DNA from: Gamsiella multidivaricata
Taxonomy: Eukaryota > Mortierellomycota > Mortierellomycetes > Mortierellales > Mortierellaceae
NCBI RefSeq assembly: GCF_025024155.1
Contig: NW_026251773.1
Span: forward strand, 124,001-188,000
Direction: 5' to 3'
DNA length: 64,000 nucleotides
Below, one piece after another: positions 33,103 to 44,529 of this stretch (position 1 is its first letter; every line of letters starts with the position of its first letter). The notes beneath the pieces are model-generated. The model had not been told where the DNA came from. It did not search any database and saw nothing but the letters and a program-made list of their open reading frames with translations. Made by a program: the position numbers and the translations under genes.

Positions 33103-36100
33103 ATGTTTCGACAATCTAATCCAAAGAAGCAGGTCGCCAAGATGCCCTCGCCCACCCCTGAATCCCAGGGAGGCTCGCTTTCGGCCTCTAATCAACCACT
33201 CCTCAGAGCTGTCATCAGCTACACAGGGTTGACGATCAAAGAAAGGGTAATAGAATCCGAAAACTGATCTCTTTAAACGCCTTCTACCGAGGCACTTTAT
33301 TCTAATACTGACAGCTCCTTCGCGTTGGTCATGTGGTATCTTCTAGGAGGTCGTCAATAAGAAGGTTAGGGAAATGGGAGGGCAGGTGAATGTCGACCTG
33401 ACTGAGGATATCACACACCTTATCGCGAGCAGGGTCGGATCTGACAAGTACAGGGTAGGTAGTGATTCAACGACCAGGTACCACCTTGACTGCTCGGAAC
33501 CGGACGAAAAACTTTTGGCGCGCAACGACTCATAGTCTGGCTATTGTATTGGATGAGTCGCTAGGTGGCATTCGGACTTCGGATCCCAGTGCTAGAGCCA
33601 GGGTGGCTCGATTTCCTTTATAATCAGTGGTGCAAGGGACAGACTTCCGACCTTAAGCAGGTAAGTGCTGCGACTTTAGAGCGGGCTTAGACTGCATCGA
33701 ATAAACTGGCTTATTTTGCGCATTATACTTGTCTTTGACGATAGGCCATAGAAGACTTTGCGATGGGACCATTAAAGGGGTGCAGCATATGTGTTACAGG
33801 ACTCCCATTAGGTACTTCATACGGAAATCATTATATTTCGCCTTGTAGTTTGAAGAATTCTGCTCAAACCCATAATATCAACGTTGCTTTCCGCACTAGA
33901 CCAACGACAGGCGATCCAGAGGGACACCATTCAATATGGAGGGAAATACACCAGCGATCTCCTGAAGAGCGTAACGACACACTTGATCTGCGGTCACCCC
34001 TCCGGCGAAAAATACACTTCTGCCTTACAATGGGGTGTCAAGTGCGTATCGCTACGCTGGCTTAAAGACACAATGGCGCGCCTCGGTAAGGACACGCGAT
34101 CGGTCCCTGGGTTTGACTGAACGATGGGATTTGTCTGCATACTGATTATCTATTCTTCTTGCCAATTTTTAGAGCTTGTTGATGAAACCAAGTACGCCAT
34201 TGTCGCCCAAGGTTTGAAAAAGAGCGCTTACAGGATTACCTTTTAGGCAATGTAGTCAAGTAGGGTCTTATCGTTACTCACGATACCATGTTTCATCCGC
34301 CACATTTAGACCAAGAAAAATCAGCCCAAGGTCAAGAAATGGGAGAGGTGCGAGAAGCAGCGGGCCATATCGACGAACGCAGCGAAGATCGCGCACTTGT
34401 TGTGCCAGATCAGATGTACTTGGAGGCATGCTACGTTTACCTCTGCCCCTCATTTTCGGCTGCGCAGGCAACTCAATACAAGAAAATGATTCGTATGGCT
34501 GGCGGTGTCCTTGTCACAGAGTACGATCCCATGGATGTTACCCACGTCGTAGTGCCGTCAAATAAGCTGGAACCAAGGCGAGTGTTGTTTGAGTGGCGTG
34601 AACGCAAATTGATTACGTTTTCGACAGACTAGCTAACTGTTAACAGATACTGTTGGCAATTATAGTACGATCGCGCTCTTCAGCCACGATGGCGACATAC
34701 CCTATATCGTCAATCAGAACTGGCTGCTCCTTTCAGTTAGGGAAGGTAAAGCTCTCCCGGAGGCGAATCACATCGTGCCGTTTCCTACGCGAACAGAGGA
34801 TGGTCTGCCAAAGCCAGTGCGGTTTGATGGAGCCAAAACCTGGACTACAGATCCTGCTTTGAATTCTCGGGATAACGATAGCAAGGCCGCCAGTAATACC
34901 AATACCAACATGGCGACGTTGCGATCAAAGTCTAGGGCACCTACGGAATCAGACACCATCGCACCCTCGACACCCAAGAAAGATCCTCAACGCAGCAGCG
35001 TAGGCTTTACAGAGTTCAGGAGCAAAGGAGAGGAGAATGGGACAAAGTCATCACCCGATCGTACGCCTGTCTCTTCCCCATCCAACAGGTCGCCTCAGGA
35101 AACTCGTAATGGGTTGCGCACGAGAACCGTATCCGGAATTTTGTCCGAGGCTCTAGACGTACTTTCAATGGACATGACAACGACACAGCTAATGGCAACA
35201 CAGGAGAATTCGTTGGTTACGAGGGCCGACCTGATGAACCTGGATGAGGAGGAAGAGACGCCATCAAACATCTTTCTTGGACTTCACATCACATCGCATG
35301 GATGCAGCGAAAAGTGTACTCAATGGATTCGAGAAGAGACAGCGGCCTGCGGAGGGACGTATTTTGAGGACTCAGAGGATCCGCCCCCAGGAGCACATGT
35401 GAGGACGATTGTGCCGCTATCAATGTAAGAGCTATGAGCAGATTTTCTTTGCCAGTATGCTCTTCACGGATAGTCAAATCATCTGCAACTAGGGAACTAA
35501 AAAAGTCATCGCTACTTTGTTCCTGGGCTGGATAAATAGGTCGTTGGACAGGACCAAGGGTCTGAGAGGCATGGTGCTAACGACCTGTTGGTTTCAGAGA
35601 TCGGTGGAAGAGGACAGGGTTGTATCAAGGCAAGATCACTTCCTGTACAAGCCGATGAAAACAGTTCCCATCCAAGGTATATAACACCTACGAGCCGCTG
35701 TTTCTCTGTGCGACCCCGATCCTTCAATATAATGGGCTAACATTTCCTTGGCTTGTATGCCATGTACGTCATATGATAGGTTTCCAGGACTTGATTATCT
35801 CCGTGACAAACTTTGAGGAGCTGGAATATGAACAGATCGGACGCGCGATCAAGCTTCTGGGGGCCACCTTCATGGACAAGCTGCGTGCAGGCAAGACTAA
35901 CTTACTCATTTCAGACCATGCTAAAGGACCGAAATATGAGTATATGGCGAAGGAGCGGCAGCCTATCGTCAGGGTGGCGTGGCTACAAGCATGTATCGAG
36001 CAGGTGTGTTTTCCGACTTTCATTTCGTATTTGGATATAGCAGAGCAAAAACTAACCAGGGTTGGGCCTCAAAACAACAGGGACGACGACTACCTTTCGA

Positions 36101-37790
36101 GGGGTTCTTGTTGCAAAGTGACATTTATTCTGACAGGGAAAGCGAGCGCAGTGACAGCGGCTCTAGTCGCATGCATTCAGGGAATAGTAATCTCAGCAGC
36201 GAGACCACCCGCACAGATTCAAATGCTGACTTTAGCCAGTTGACGCCAGCACCGCCGCCAACACCCTCTGACACACCCTTACAGGGTCTCGCAATCTGTC
36301 TGCCTAGTCGAGTCATTGGAGATCATAGGGAGATGCAGGATATGATCGCCAAAATGGGAGCACGACTTTTCACGTCTTTCGACCTATCCTCAACGCACCT
36401 CATCCATAAGGGCAGAGCGACCCCCGACACGAAGCGGGATCTTCGTGCAGCCAAGAAAGAACACCGGTTTATTGTCTCCCCTACCTGGCTGTATAAGTGC
36501 TGGGAAACGGGTCTTCGAGTGGACGAACAGGAATACCCGGAAACGTTCGACGACAAGCATTTGACCCTCAATACTGTCACACATACACCCAAGGAACGGC
36601 CTGGATTGTCTGTGCTCCCGAAGCGTAGTTCGTCACCGTCATCTTTACGGGCGTCTTCGAGGTCTGGGTCAAGCGGCCGGAGAGGGACATCTGGCGCAGG
36701 ATTCGGTCGGGCGGCAACCGCGGGATTCCAACCTCATCGACAAGGGGCAGGTCAGCCCAGTCCGACACAAACATTCCAGGGAACTGCTGCAGGTGTGACG
36801 AGCGGTCTGTATGGCGGCGACCATGTGTTATCCTCTATTAATATGTCTCCAACGGACACAACCTTGGACATGTCGATGTCGAGTATGATGGATATGCAGT
36901 CGTTGCAGTATAGGAACGGCGGTCTTTCTGACAGTGACGGAGTCTGGCAACCAGTCCCAGGCATCCCTGTTGTGCGGAATTCCGGCCGAAAGCGAAGGAG
37001 GCCCCTGGTTGGGAGTGACTCCCAGGCAAACAACACCGATATGAACACATCTGCGATTTATGAGGTATGTCATTCATTTGATGATCAGCTTCCGCTGTAG
37101 TCACCAAAGGCTTTTTTTTATTCATCGTTATGTTTTTTTAAAAAAAAAAAAAAAAAAAATGGCGTTTTGTGTAATCATAGACGCCGCAAGAATCGAACGA
37201 GACTCAAGATGAATACAGCATTCCAGAAAACTATTTCGACAAACCTGCAGAGCGCTATGGAAAAGACGCCGTCATCTGGGTGGATACTGAGGGCAGAGAA
37301 AAGAAGAGGGCCTTGCTGGAATCACTCGGGTACAAGACATTCAGGCCGTCGCCTAAAGAAAACGCCGATGCGCGGCTTGAATCCGTTGCCCGAGGTGGGT
37401 CATGGTTTCGCGATGTGATATTCATATTGATATGTATTTGTTTGGCATTGGTAATAACACACTCTTTTTTGTACTACCGTAGACATGGATTCGCAGCGAT
37501 GCCCAAGATATTACTTCTTACTGACGGGGATTTCGGTTGCGGACCGGACACAGTTTAAGAAGTCGATTCAGAATCTCGGGGGGGTTGTTCTGGAAGATAT
37601 TAACGACGATCATGACGACTGGCAGCAGAAGTGCACGCACCTGATTACGAACGGCAACAACCCACCACGCACAGCCAAACTGGTGATTGCGAGGGCATGC
37701 AAGGCCATCATTGTCAACAAGGGATTCATCCTTGCATCGAGCGAGAAGGGCACGTTTGTGGACGAGACCCCGTTTAGGGTTAATATCTAG
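33103..37790 (+). CDS. Multi-BRCT replication and checkpoint scaffold (TopBP1/Rad4/Dpb11 homologue)
   Basis: The family starts DNA replication with Sld3/Treslin-type partners and activates the ATR/Mec1 checkpoint. Thirteen exons (33103-33246, 33347-33454, 33565-33660, 33745-33811, 33900-34085, 34173-34211, 34310-34577, 34666-35424, 35600-35676, 35780-36003, 36060-37064, 37181-37394, 37483-37790) give 1164 residues with continuous phase. At least seven BRCT-like units can be placed at about 34-110, 124-195, 245-345, 505-580, 583-656, 730-820 and 1066-1160; typical conserved tryptophans are in E-P-G-W-L-D-F, V-S-L-R-W-L-K, R-V-A-W-L-Q-A-C and S-P-T-W-L-Y-K-C. Yeast homologues have four BRCTs and vertebrate TopBP1 nine, so this form is closer to the animal layout. 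The intron after 34577 appears to use a GC donor (AAG|GCGAGT). Confidence 0.85.
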
Positions 37791-38241
37791 GCGTCTCTTC
37801 TATTTGTTTTCTTTTTTATTGTCGCTACGCCCATCTTTTTGCCTTTGCTTTTACTTTTTTTATTTGAAATGTACTGTAAGTGTACAGGATCGTTTTTTTG
37901 TTTTTTTTTTCCCTTGACGACCTTGTTGTATCAGTTGATTTACAATAGCCCATAATATTGAATGTTATAATAAACGCCCACGACCCAAACAAACCCTCCA
38001 AAGGAAAGCGGGAAGGAAATGGATCGAGAGGATCTGAGAAAGGAACGGAGTGTGCTTGCATTTTGTCAGCGCGTCTGAAATAATCAACTTTAACGGTTTC
38101 AGCCTCCACAGATCGAAAAATGCTCCGTGTCATACGGTCACACTTGGCATTAAAAAACAACGGCGACCTCGGAGGGCGGCGTTCTTCACGAACGCTCCGA
38201 AGTCCCTCCCACAAAACGCGGGACAAACTCATTCCCCAACC
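37791..38241. other. Spacer between co-oriented genes
   Basis: T-rich 3' region of the BRCT gene followed by the promoter of the RCC1-like gene. The downstream frame stays open upstream of the chosen ATG as far as 38050. No separate gene. Confidence 0.5.
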
Positions 38242-39066
38242 ATGATTCGAATCGGACAGCACAGTAGCACCAGCAGGGTCAGCAGAATCCTTACCAGGAC
38301 ATCACTCCGACCCTCGACTGTCCATGCAAATGTCGTCCCTCGGTACATTTCAACCGCCCATGCCTCAAAGTCGAGCAGCACTCAGACACCCTCGGGCTCC
38401 TGGTTTCTGGGAGCAGGCGTGGTCTTTACAGGAGTGACCCTTATGATCCAGTCACCCTATCTCGGGATCAGTGATCGGGCCATCCGAAACGACTCCCCAA
38501 GCAGCAGCAGCGCCAGTGAGGGCGTGACCAAAAGCGTGGGTGCCAAATTGGCGGAGCTTGTCAAGAAGAAGCCCCCACCTATGAATCAGGACGAGATTGT
38601 GCTCGATAAGGACTTGACGGTGACGAGCTGGAAGCAGCTGGAGCAGACGGGACTGGTCACGGTGCCTGGTGTCATGCTCTGGGGATCGAACAAGTAATGT
38701 TTTTTTATTGGATCGGGGCGCGTGAAACGAGGATTGCAAAAAAAAGCGAATGTGAAGAAAACAGGAAGGATATTAATGTTTGGTTTTTTTTTTTTTTTTT
38801 TTTTTTTTTTTCGCTCGCATTAGGAACGGACTCGTCGATCCATCTGGAAAGAGTGCAGGGGTGATCATGATCCCGCAGAGACTCCAGTCCTTCCAGGGAA
38901 AGGCTCTCCGTGATCTCAAACTGGGAGACGACGTTGCCGGTATGGCTTTCTTTCACACCTCGGGAGGGTGCTCCTTTCTTTTTTTTATTTTTATTTTTTT
39001 TCTTTTCCTTTTTATTTCGTTTTATTTTCATGCTGCTTTATCTCATCTAACGCCCTTATTCTTCCT

Positions 39067-39101
<35 letters not shown>

Positions 39102-40845
39102 TGCAGTGGACGAGGACGGAAATGTGTACCAATGGGGATCAGGGTTCAACAGCAGCGCGCATCAACCAGAGGTCACGCTCCGGAACCGCGATATCGCCCT
39201 CGTCACCCTCTGCGACACAAAGCTTTATGGACTCTCCCGGGACGGAGTGCACGTCTATGTGATGCCCAAAATCCGTCCCGCCACGGGACCGACCAAGGCT
39301 GCAATCGAGTATGAACCACCAAAGTCGAGTCTGTGGAGATATATTGGACTGGGTGGTAAGGCAGATGAGAAAACGGATCCGATGACACAGTTACCCATCC
39401 AGGAATTCCTGAACAAGAACGAAAAGTAAGGCTGCGCCGGAGGAACAATTTCTTGGGGAGGAAACCCTGATCCAGTTTACTGACGTACGGCACCGGTGCC
39501 ATTTTTGCAACAAAAAAAAACCAACAATGTAGGATCATATCAATCGCGTCCGGAAAGAATCATGTGGTCATGGCCACTTCCGAGGGCCGAGTCTTGGGGT
39601 CCGAGGACGGTCTTTCGGTCTCGGTGATCGGAAACGCAGAATTCAGACAGAGCAAAGTACTGGAGGTCGCCTGTGGAGAGGTTCACTCGCTAGCACGCGA
39701 CGACCAAGGTCGCTGCTGGGCCTGGGGTATCAATGGATTCGGACAGTTGGCACAGGGAGCGTACTCGCATGCGAATTTGAAGCTGCCCCAGCCAACTTTA
39801 GTCAAGGATATTGCAGGGACTGCAGGCGGCGTAGAATGTGTGAAGGTTGCTGCGGGAGGACAGACCAGCTATGTGGTAGTCAAGGAGGATGAGAAATACA
39901 AGGTCAAATCCGCGGGCATGGGACAGTGGGGACAGCTGGGCGATGGCACTGTAGGTTATCGCACTCATGTTGTTTTCTTTGCTGTGCCTTCCTTCCTATA
40001 GGTAAAGAGTCTCTGCTTAGAGATGGTGCTGACACAATTCTTGTTACTGCTTGATCTGTAATAGTACACACATATCCAGGGATCGCTGGTGACTATCACA
40101 CCCCTGTCCGACCTTGCTGAATGTAGGTTATCTTCAGCACTTCTTCTTCTTTCCAGACTGAGAAGGATGGACTGAGAATGCTTTCGTTGTACTGACATGG
40201 TAGTCGTTACGTTGGATAGACAAAGAAGAGGAGAAGAAGATGATGCCGATTGGCATCCATGATCTGGCCATCGGAAGCACCCACGCGTTCGCAGTGCTTG
40301 ACAATGCCAGTGCAGAATTTTCGGCTTTGCACAAGAGAGTGGTTACTCACGGCCGCGATGTCCTGTCATGGTAAAGACAAAGAAAAAATATCATTTCTGA
40401 GCCTTTCAAAGAACAATGCACTGCAATTCTCTTTTGGAGACAGTATGAAACTGACTTTATTAATCGTCGCTTCAGGGGTCAGAACACATACTATCAGCTG
40501 CTGACGGGTAAGAGGATCAACAGAACAGAGCCCAGCCATGCTTTGCCATTGGATTCTGAGATCCTGCAGCCCGCCGACAAGGCCATTGCGGCCATTGCTC
40601 AGGGTGGAAAGAAAGAACGCAAGGAGGGCACGGGATCCTTGAGTCCAACGAACCGGTTGCAGCTAATGCCAGCCCAACCTCGAGCTGACAAGAACGCTGG
40701 CGACTCTTCTGTGTCCCGGAAAGAGAAGGAGCAGAAAAAGAACGGATCCAAGGAAGGGAAGGTGGAGGCGGTGGAGCTGAAGATCGTTGCTGGGAACGGT
40801 GTTTCCGGCGTGTTTTGTAAATCGGCCGAGCAGGCCCATGCATAG
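38242..40845 (+). CDS. Mitochondrial RCC1-repeat protein (FMP25/RCC1L-like)
   Basis: Yeast Fmp25 supports respiratory complex III assembly, and human RCC1L acts in mitochondrial ribosome biogenesis. Seven exons: 38242-38693, 38824-38939, 39107-39425, 39533-39950, 40065-40122, 40220-40370 and 40476-40845, giving 627 residues. The N-terminus (residues 1-50) is Arg/Ser/Thr-rich without acidic residues, fitting a mitochondrial presequence, followed by a hydrophobic stretch (about 54-70). RCC1-type blades follow: V-M-L-W-G-S-N-K-N-G, V-Y-Q-W-G-S-G, C-W-A-W-G-I-N-G-F-G-Q-L and G-Q-W-G-Q-L-G-D-G-T. The C-terminus is Lys-rich. The first two introns contain exceptional homopolymers (T28 and A26). The start chosen is the internal ATG at 38242, because it heads the presequence-like segment. 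Confidence 0.85.
38784..38811. repeat. T28 tract in intron 1 of the RCC1-like gene
   Basis: The uninterrupted T run ends 12 nt before the splice acceptor AG and so forms the polypyrimidine tract. Confidence 0.9.
39074..39099. repeat. A26 tract in intron 2 of the RCC1-like gene
   Basis: An uninterrupted A run placed between a long T-rich tract and the acceptor CTGCAG, an unusual base composition for the last 40 nt of an intron. Confidence 0.9.
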
Positions 40846-41750
40846 TAGTTCTGTTTGCCTGTAATTTAAATAAAAGAAAAAAAGAAAAAGAAAAAGAAAA
40901 AATAAGGATGATTCAAATGCAAGACTGAAGAACTATATGCCTTGGGAACCCGCATTTGAAGATACCGGGAAGGACGTTGGTACCACATGCACACCGTTTA
41001 CGGGAGACAGAACTTTGGAGACCAATCGTCTGTGCAGTCAAGACGCGTCCTAAAAACAGGATGGTGGAGCCATGGATGGGAATAGGAGAGGTCAGTCCTC
41101 CCCCCTTGCTTAACTCCTCGGCTCCTCTTTATTTTTATTTTTTTTTCTTCTTTTTCTATCCTTGACCATCAGAGGGAAAGAATCAGAAAGGAATATGGAT
41201 CCAGGAGACCCTTCCATGTACTGGCTGGCTGCAGGCTAAAAAAGTGACCTGCCCAAAGGATTGCGCCGTCGCGTCTCCTGGCTCGCTATTTTTATGGAGC
41301 GCGCTGTTCAGGCTGCAATTCCAGACATCCGTATCTCCGACATCCATATCCAAGTCCATATCCGTCTCCATGGTCCCCCCCGCACCCTCTTTCGCGCTCG
41401 TTGGAAAAAAAAGGGAACATCCACGGGTCTGCTCCCCGCTTGGATCCTGCATCGATCAATGGACACATCCTCGACGTATCTTCTACAAATAGAGAACATC
41501 TTTCTTTCATTCTGGAATATCTTTTGATTGTCCTTTTCTTCATCATCCTCGTTCTACTTCCCTATTTCTTTCTCCCGCCCGTTATTATCATCGTTACTTT
41601 TTTTTTGCTTTTTGTCTTTTGCTAGCGTTGACCCCCACCGCCCACAATCCAGCTTCTGTATCCTCTCGAAACTTGACTCAGCTTTCCTACAAGTCCACTT
41701 TCCAGTACTCTGAGATACAGTCGAACAAGCGAAATAAAGAAAGATCTGCG
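40846..41750. other. Intergenic region and leader of the mucin-like gene
   Basis: Holds A-rich and T-rich stretches and a pyrimidine-rich leader (about 41500-41630). Short frames on both strands have no recognisable content. Confidence 0.5.
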
Positions 41751-42965
41751 ATGCTCTTCCCACGGCGAAAACTCACATACTCCGCCCTGGGCACCCTGCT
41801 CCTCCTCTTCGCCACCTCTACCATCACCCATGCAGAAGCTACGATCCCCAGCACTGACCCCCATATCCTCCACCAAAGCACAGCGATACCCCGTCGCGAA
41901 TATGTACATCCCACTCCAGCACATCTCCAAACCCGCGATCTCCTTGGGAACCTTCTTCCGATTGGGGCATCTGATCCATCCAAGACAGTCTCTCCTGCAC
42001 CGCCACCCAACCTTGAACCTGTGCCTGTCCTTGCCCCTGCACCGGAATCGACTTTGTCCAAGGCCCCTGTTGCTCCCGCTGCCCCTTTGACTGGGCTTGA
42101 TCAGACCCTGGCGCCGAGCGGTGGATCTGGAGGTGAGAATGGGGACACAAACGATAAGGGTGAGAAGAAGAAGGATGTACAAACAACATCGCCAGCGCTG
42201 GCGCCAGTACCCGTAGACCCGCCATCTGACGGTGAGGGGGAAGGTAGCGGTGGATCGACGACATCGCCATCGTCAGGCCAGGGCAAGAAGAAGCCTGCTG
42301 CAGAGTCTTCTTCATCATCGTCTTCTTCTTCTGTTGGATCCAGCCCTTCAGGAGGGGAGAAAGGTAGCAGCAACAATGGTCGTGACGGCAACCGCAGCGA
42401 CGACGGCTCATCCACGGACGATTCTAACTCTAACCCCAACCCCTCCTCTTCCACATCATCCCACTCTAAAGGCTCCGCACTCACCTCTGCAGGCGAGCAC
42501 GCTGGGAACAGCACAACCCCTGCGGTAACACGCGTTGCAAGTGACGGGAATATCGGTCTCTCCGGAGGTCTGATCGCCATGATCGTGCTGGTCCTGTTGG
42601 GGATCACAACGGCGGTTCTTTTTAGCTGTTACCGGATCCGGCAGTCGGATCGGAGGCGACGGAAGCGAGAGACGTGGGACGTGAATGTTTTGAAGGACTA
42701 TATTGGAAGCGTGGAGTTTTCGCATTCAATCACGGCTCAGCCAGGAGGAAGAGGGGGTGGTGGTGGAGATGGTGGGTGTGAGTATGCGAAGAGAGGGAGT
42801 CTCAGAGAGAGCATCGCTGCAGAAAAGCAGAGCTTAACAGGAGGAGGAGGAGGTGGTGGAAGGATTTCGGAACGGATGGTCGAGAGTCCGTACATGGCGT
42901 ATAGGCCAGTCGCGAGTGCTACGCCGATGGTTGCAATGGGTGGTAATGATGGGCGAGGGAGATAG
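41751..42965 (+). CDS. Mucin-like single-span surface protein (wall-sensor-like)
   Basis: A single exon encodes 404 residues from the ATG at 41751; the frame is open to 41619 but this ATG heads a clear signal peptide (L-G-T-L-L-L-L-F-A-T-S, cleavage near residue 26). The exterior part (about 27-270) is low-complexity Pro, Ala, Ser, Thr and Gly with N-glycosylation sites (N-R-S, N-S-T) and should be heavily O-glycosylated. One membrane span lies at about 272-294, followed by a basic stop-transfer segment (D-R-R-R-R-K-R). The 100-residue cytosolic tail contains two glycine runs. The layout is that of Wsc/Mid2-type cell-wall stress sensors, but no cysteine-rich WSC domain is present, so the function is inferred only from architecture. 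Confidence 0.7.
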   Translation: MLFPRRKLTYSALGTLLLLFATSTITHAEATIPSTDPHILHQSTAIPRREYVHPTPAHLQTRDLLGNLLPIGASDPSKTVSPAPPPNLEPVPVLAPAPESTLSKAPVAPAAPLTGLDQTLAPSGGSGGENGDTNDKGEKKKDVQTTSPALAPVPVDPPSDGEGEGSGGSTTSPSSGQGKKKPAAESSSSSSSSSVGSSPSGGEKGSSNNGRDGNRSDDGSSTDDSNSNPNPSSSTSSHSKGSALTSAGEHAGNSTTPAVTRVASDGNIGLSGGLIAMIVLVLLGITTAVLFSCYRIRQSDRRRRKRETWDVNVLKDYIGSVEFSHSITAQPGGRGGGGGDGGCEYAKRGSLRESIAAEKQSLTGGGGGGGRISERMVESPYMAYRPVASATPMVAMGGNDGRGR

Positions 42966-43273
42966 ATCCTTGACAGAAGAATATGTTTCTGTATCCTAGC
43001 AATAAAGATCTTGTGGACATATATATACACCTATCTATATATTGCTCTTGAGTCATAAAACGCGAGTAGATTACAAGAAGCTGGGCGCTCAAGTAACTTC
43101 ACTTAGATAAAATGACTGCGCGATGGTTGTTACATATGGACGATGGCAGAAGGACAGAACACCGCTATGGGCGGCACTGCAACAGTCCTTCTCAGACTCC
43201 GATGCTGCTGCTGAGGCTGGTCCGGATACGATGGTGGTTGAGACCTGTCCGTGCCCGCGTCAGTGTCTGAATT
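42966..43273. other. Convergent 3' spacer
   Basis: Contains AATAAAG at about 43000 and a short TA repeat. No gene seen. Confidence 0.5.
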
Positions 43274-43759
43274 TCAGTTTGTGTTAGGTAAAGAGCGTCT
43301 CGGAGCAGACGATTCGGCTTGCCCAGCTGGCGGCGATGACGGTATCCCCGACAGAACACTACCGCCACTGGACCTCCTCGCGTTCGGCTTCGTCCTTGGT
43401 GGCGACGGAGAAGGCCCTACAAGATCCGCGAACGAAGGCGGAGGTGGAGCGTGCGCAAATTCAAGATGCAGATCCTGGGTGGTATAGGCCGGTGGCGGCT
43501 GAGGGATAGTCTCCGTCGTCAAAAGAGACAGGGCTGAACCATTGGTGTTCGCGATGTCGTCCAACAAGAATCGCTGCGACCTCAGCCGCTGAGTCATGGG
43601 GTCCTCGACCAGGACCTCTGGGCCGGAGGGGGCGCCAAGGTTGTTGGTACGAGCCTTCCTCTTCCTGGCGTTTTCTCGGCGGATGAGGTGGATGAGGACA
43701 AGGATTTTGCCGAGGACGAGTAGCGAGAATAGGGCGATGATGGTGGTCTGTTCATCCAT
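43274..43759 (-). CDS. Small single-span membrane protein with PPxY tail, 1
   Basis: A single exon encodes 161 residues from the ATG at 43759 (another in-frame ATG lies at 43768). A membrane span (about 6-26) is followed at once by a very basic segment (R-R-E-N-A-R-K-R-K-A-R), so the C-terminal tail should be cytosolic by the positive-inside rule. The tail is Pro/Ser-rich and carries P-P-A-Y (89-92), a consensus ligand for WW domains of Nedd4/Rsp5 ubiquitin ligases, plus a weaker P-P-S-F. It shares this plan with the genes at 48310, 49792 and 51472. No enzyme domain is present. The function proposed, recruiting a ubiquitin ligase to membranes, is inference. Confidence 0.6.
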   Translation of the reverse strand: MDEQTTIIALFSLLVLGKILVLIHLIRRENARKRKARTNNLGAPSGPEVLVEDPMTQRLRSQRFLLDDIANTNGSALSLLTTETIPQPPPAYTTQDLHLEFAHAPPPPSFADLVGPSPSPPRTKPNARRSSGGSVLSGIPSSPPAGQAESSAPRRSLPNTN

Positions 43760-44077
43760 GGACGTCATTAAACAAGCGTGGGATAGATGCCTTTGCCGGC
43801 CTAGAGGGAAAAAGAAGAGGTGGTTGGCGAGAGAGAGAGAGGGGGGGAGGTGTGAGCTCATGGAGAGGAGTTTGAGCCGCCGGGAGACTTTAATGCATTT
43901 CCTGTAAGGATAAAAAGAAGAAAAGGAAGTGGCAAGGGGCGTGGGTTCAGACGTGGTTCAAGCGGGCTGTGATTGGACGCAGCTGGATTCTGAAGTAGGC
44001 GCGTGAGCTGTTTCTACGCGCACCCGCTGCGACTGGCTGCATGAGCGACAGCTAAGAGGAAGGGATAAACCCCATAC

Positions 44078-44319
44078 CTCGTAGTGGCAATGACGATGAC
44101 AGCGACAGCGATATATCCGGCAACCACACTGCTTACAACAGCAGCCACACCGACACTGACGGCGATAATGTTGACAGTGATGTCAACCTGCTGGATCATG
44201 GCATCGACATCCAGGTGGAAGAGCTCGAGGAACAGATGCGTTTCGAGCGCGATCAATGAGATAACCTGGCCGAGTAAGCTGTCATACCAGAGTGCGAATA
44301 ACATGGACTGGGTGATCAT
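44078..44319 (-). other. Possible exon of a small hydrophobic protein
   Basis: An open frame from the ATG at 44319 encodes two strongly hydrophobic stretches and ends at a good donor (GAG|GTATGG). A very strong acceptor (TTTTTCCCTCTAG) lies at about 43803 just upstream of the preceding gene's ATG. Splicing would give a protein of about 95 residues or, more simply, a 5' UTR intron for the PPxY gene at 43759. I cannot decide between these. Confidence 0.2.
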
Positions 44320-44529
44320 GGACTGAGCTTGACAGAAAGAGACAGAGAGACATGCTACGCTGGTCGTCGTTTGTTGCCGCCAAAAAAAAAAGAGGCCCCC
44401 GAAACTGGGTAACTTCACGCAAAAAAAAGATTAGCGCGAACCTTATTGAATTTCGGATCGAGGTTCGAGTTTCGCAAGCTGTCTAATATCCCATACACTG
44501 GTGACCTCACGATTCCACCACGATGGCAG

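Noticed and set aside
42101..42607. 168-codon minus-strand frame
   Set aside because: Antisense of the low-complexity mucin-like region.
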